Of a DNA stretch of 64,000 nucleotides, positions 63,134 through 64,000 are shown one piece after another. This DNA is from Mycobacterium sp. BK086 (lineage in GTDB: Bacteria > Actinomycetota > Actinomycetes > Mycobacteriales > Mycobacteriaceae), in the NCBI GenBank assembly GCA_004362315.1, contig SNWL01000003.1, forward strand, positions 1,240,001-1,304,000. Reading direction: 5' to 3'. The notes beneath the pieces were generated by a model. The model searched no databases and was not told the origin of the DNA. It was given only the letters and a program-made list of their open reading frames with translations. Each line of letters starts with the position of its first letter. Position 1 is the stretch's first letter. Made by a program: the position numbers and the translations under genes.

Positions 63134-64000
63134 GTGCACACTCCCCGACCATGGCAGAACCGGCTCGCCCTGCCCGCGATCGCAGCCCCCATGACTGCGG
63201 TATCCGGGCCGGATCTCGTCATCGCCGCATGCCGTGCCGGAGCGATCGGCGCCTTCCCCACCCACAACGCCCCCAGTTCGGCCGCGCTCGACGACTGGCT
63301 CGGGCATATCCGCGCCGCCCTGGCGCCCGACTGCGCGCCGGTGGCCGCCAACCTGGTGGTCCATGGCTCCAATCGGCGACTGTCGGCCGACGTCGAGATT
63401 CTCCAACGGCATGGCATCGAGCTGGTCATCACCAGCGTGGGGTCACCGGAGCCGGTCGTCGGACCGCTGCACGACGCGGGAGCGCAGGTCTATGCCGACG
63501 TCGCCAGCATCGATCACGCCCGGCGCGCGCTGGCGGCGGGCGTCGACGGGCTGATCCTGCTGACCGCCGGCGCAGGCGGGCAGACCGGATGGGCCAACCC
63601 CTTCGCGTTCGTGCGGTCGGTCCGGGAGTTCTACGCCGGGCCGGTAGTGCTCGCCGGCGGCATCACCGACGGTCGATCGATCCTGGCCGCCGAGATCCTC
63701 GGTGCCGATCTCGTGTACCTGGGCACCCGATTCATCGCCACCCACGAGAGCATGGCCGACGACGCCTACCGGGCTGCCCTGGTCGCCGCCAGCCTGGACG
63801 ACGTCAGGCTGTCCACCCGCGTCGGCGGAATCCCCGCCAGCCTGCTCGCCAGTTGGCTCGACAAGGCCGAGCAGGACGCGCCGCCGGAAGCTTCACCCGA
63901 CACCGGCTTCAACCAGGATCGGTTGCTGTCCAACAGCACTGCCTGGAGTGCCGGCCACAGCGTGTCGGGTGTCGGCGCTGTGACATCGGCGGCCGAGCTG
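63134..64000 (+). CDS. Nitronate monooxygenase-like protein (3' end outside window)
   Basis: The frame runs from GTG 63134 to the end of the window, giving 289 residues without a stop. LALPAIAAPMTAVSGPDLV begins a TIM-barrel FMN protein, ACRAGAIGAFPTHNA, ILLTAGAGGQTGWANPFAF, VVLAGGITDGRSI and LGTRFIATHES follow in the order seen in nitronate monooxygenases/2-nitropropane dioxygenases. In mycobacteria such proteins often lie beside lipid or steroid catabolic genes, where the true substrate is unclear. AAAGGTGA before the start is a weak ribosome site. Confidence 0.88.
   Translation, partial: MHTPRPWQNRLALPAIAAPMTAVSGPDLVIAACRAGAIGAFPTHNAPSSAALDDWLGHIRAALAPDCAPVAANLVVHGSNRRLSADVEILQRHGIELVITSVGSPEPVVGPLHDAGAQVYADVASIDHARRALAAGVDGLILLTAGAGGQTGWANPFAFVRSVREFYAGPVVLAGGITDGRSILAAEILGADLVYLGTRFIATHESMADDAYRAALVAASLDDVRLSTRVGGIPASLLASWLDKAEQDAPPEASPDTGFNQDRLLSNSTAWSAGHSVSGVGAVTSAAEL

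Overview
The window looks like a mycobacterial chromosome, probably a rapidly growing or environmental Mycobacterium/Mycolicibacterium. The DNA is GC-rich. It carries a PGRS-like glycine-rich secreted protein, a complete yrbE-mce operon, an MmpL transporter, several LLM-type oxidoreductases, and the gene order pgm - crcB - crcB - DUF190 - LLM, which I recall from M. tuberculosis Rv3068c-Rv3072c. No rRNA, CRISPR array or transposase was seen.

Layout. (1) 1-8079 is chromosome: the end of a zinc-ribbon gene, a strong bidirectional terminator, a PGRS-like protein, then a five-gene minus-strand operon (CysK-like enzyme, LLM monooxygenase, sodium:solute symporter, small membrane partner, NtaA/DszA-type monooxygenase) that reads as an organic-sulfur scavenging unit. 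(2) 8080-31557 is an actinomycete integrative and conjugative element (AICE) of about 23.5 kb. It sits in the 3' part of a tRNA-Ala(GGC) gene and is bounded by 42-bp direct repeats that differ at one base. Its core (21582-28600) holds an HD protein, a Nudix protein, an XRE regulator, a Pra-like protein, an FtsK/TraB transporter, a RepSA-like rolling-circle initiator, an excisionase and a tyrosine integrase. Cargo lies on both sides. On the left are lipid-handling genes (two hotdog thioesterases, an alpha/beta hydrolase, MmpL, P450, an orphan Mce protein and four regulators, one frameshifted). On the right, between int and attR, is a three-gene system that looks like an ABC-three-component (ABC-3C) conflict system whose ATPase has lost its middle and is frameshifted.

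(3) 31513-42541 is chromosome again: the restored tRNA-Ala with its promoter, an MFS exporter, phosphoglucomutase, a two-gene Fluc fluoride channel with DUF190, small secreted and lipoprotein genes, and a three-gene signalling unit (receiver-PP2C phosphatase, CHASE3 histidine kinase, single-domain receiver). (4) 42830-52108 is a complete mce operon (YrbE A and B, Mce A-F) joined by stop/start overlaps. It is followed by a TetR regulator and, at 53744-64000, a likely catabolic cluster: LLM oxidoreductase, acyl-CoA dehydrogenase, two SnoaL-like proteins, an acyl-CoA ligase-like enzyme, an aldehyde dehydrogenase, two overlapping LuxR-family paralogues and the start of a nitronate monooxygenase-like gene. 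A simple reading is import of a hydrophobic substrate by the Mce complex, then CoA activation and oxidation.

The most notable sequence-level observations are the integrase arm-type repeats at exact 12-bp steps near both att cores, a helically phased TGTCCG repeat array in front of the conjugation genes, two pairs of matching operator-like sites in the lipid cargo, and the decayed ABC-3C system.
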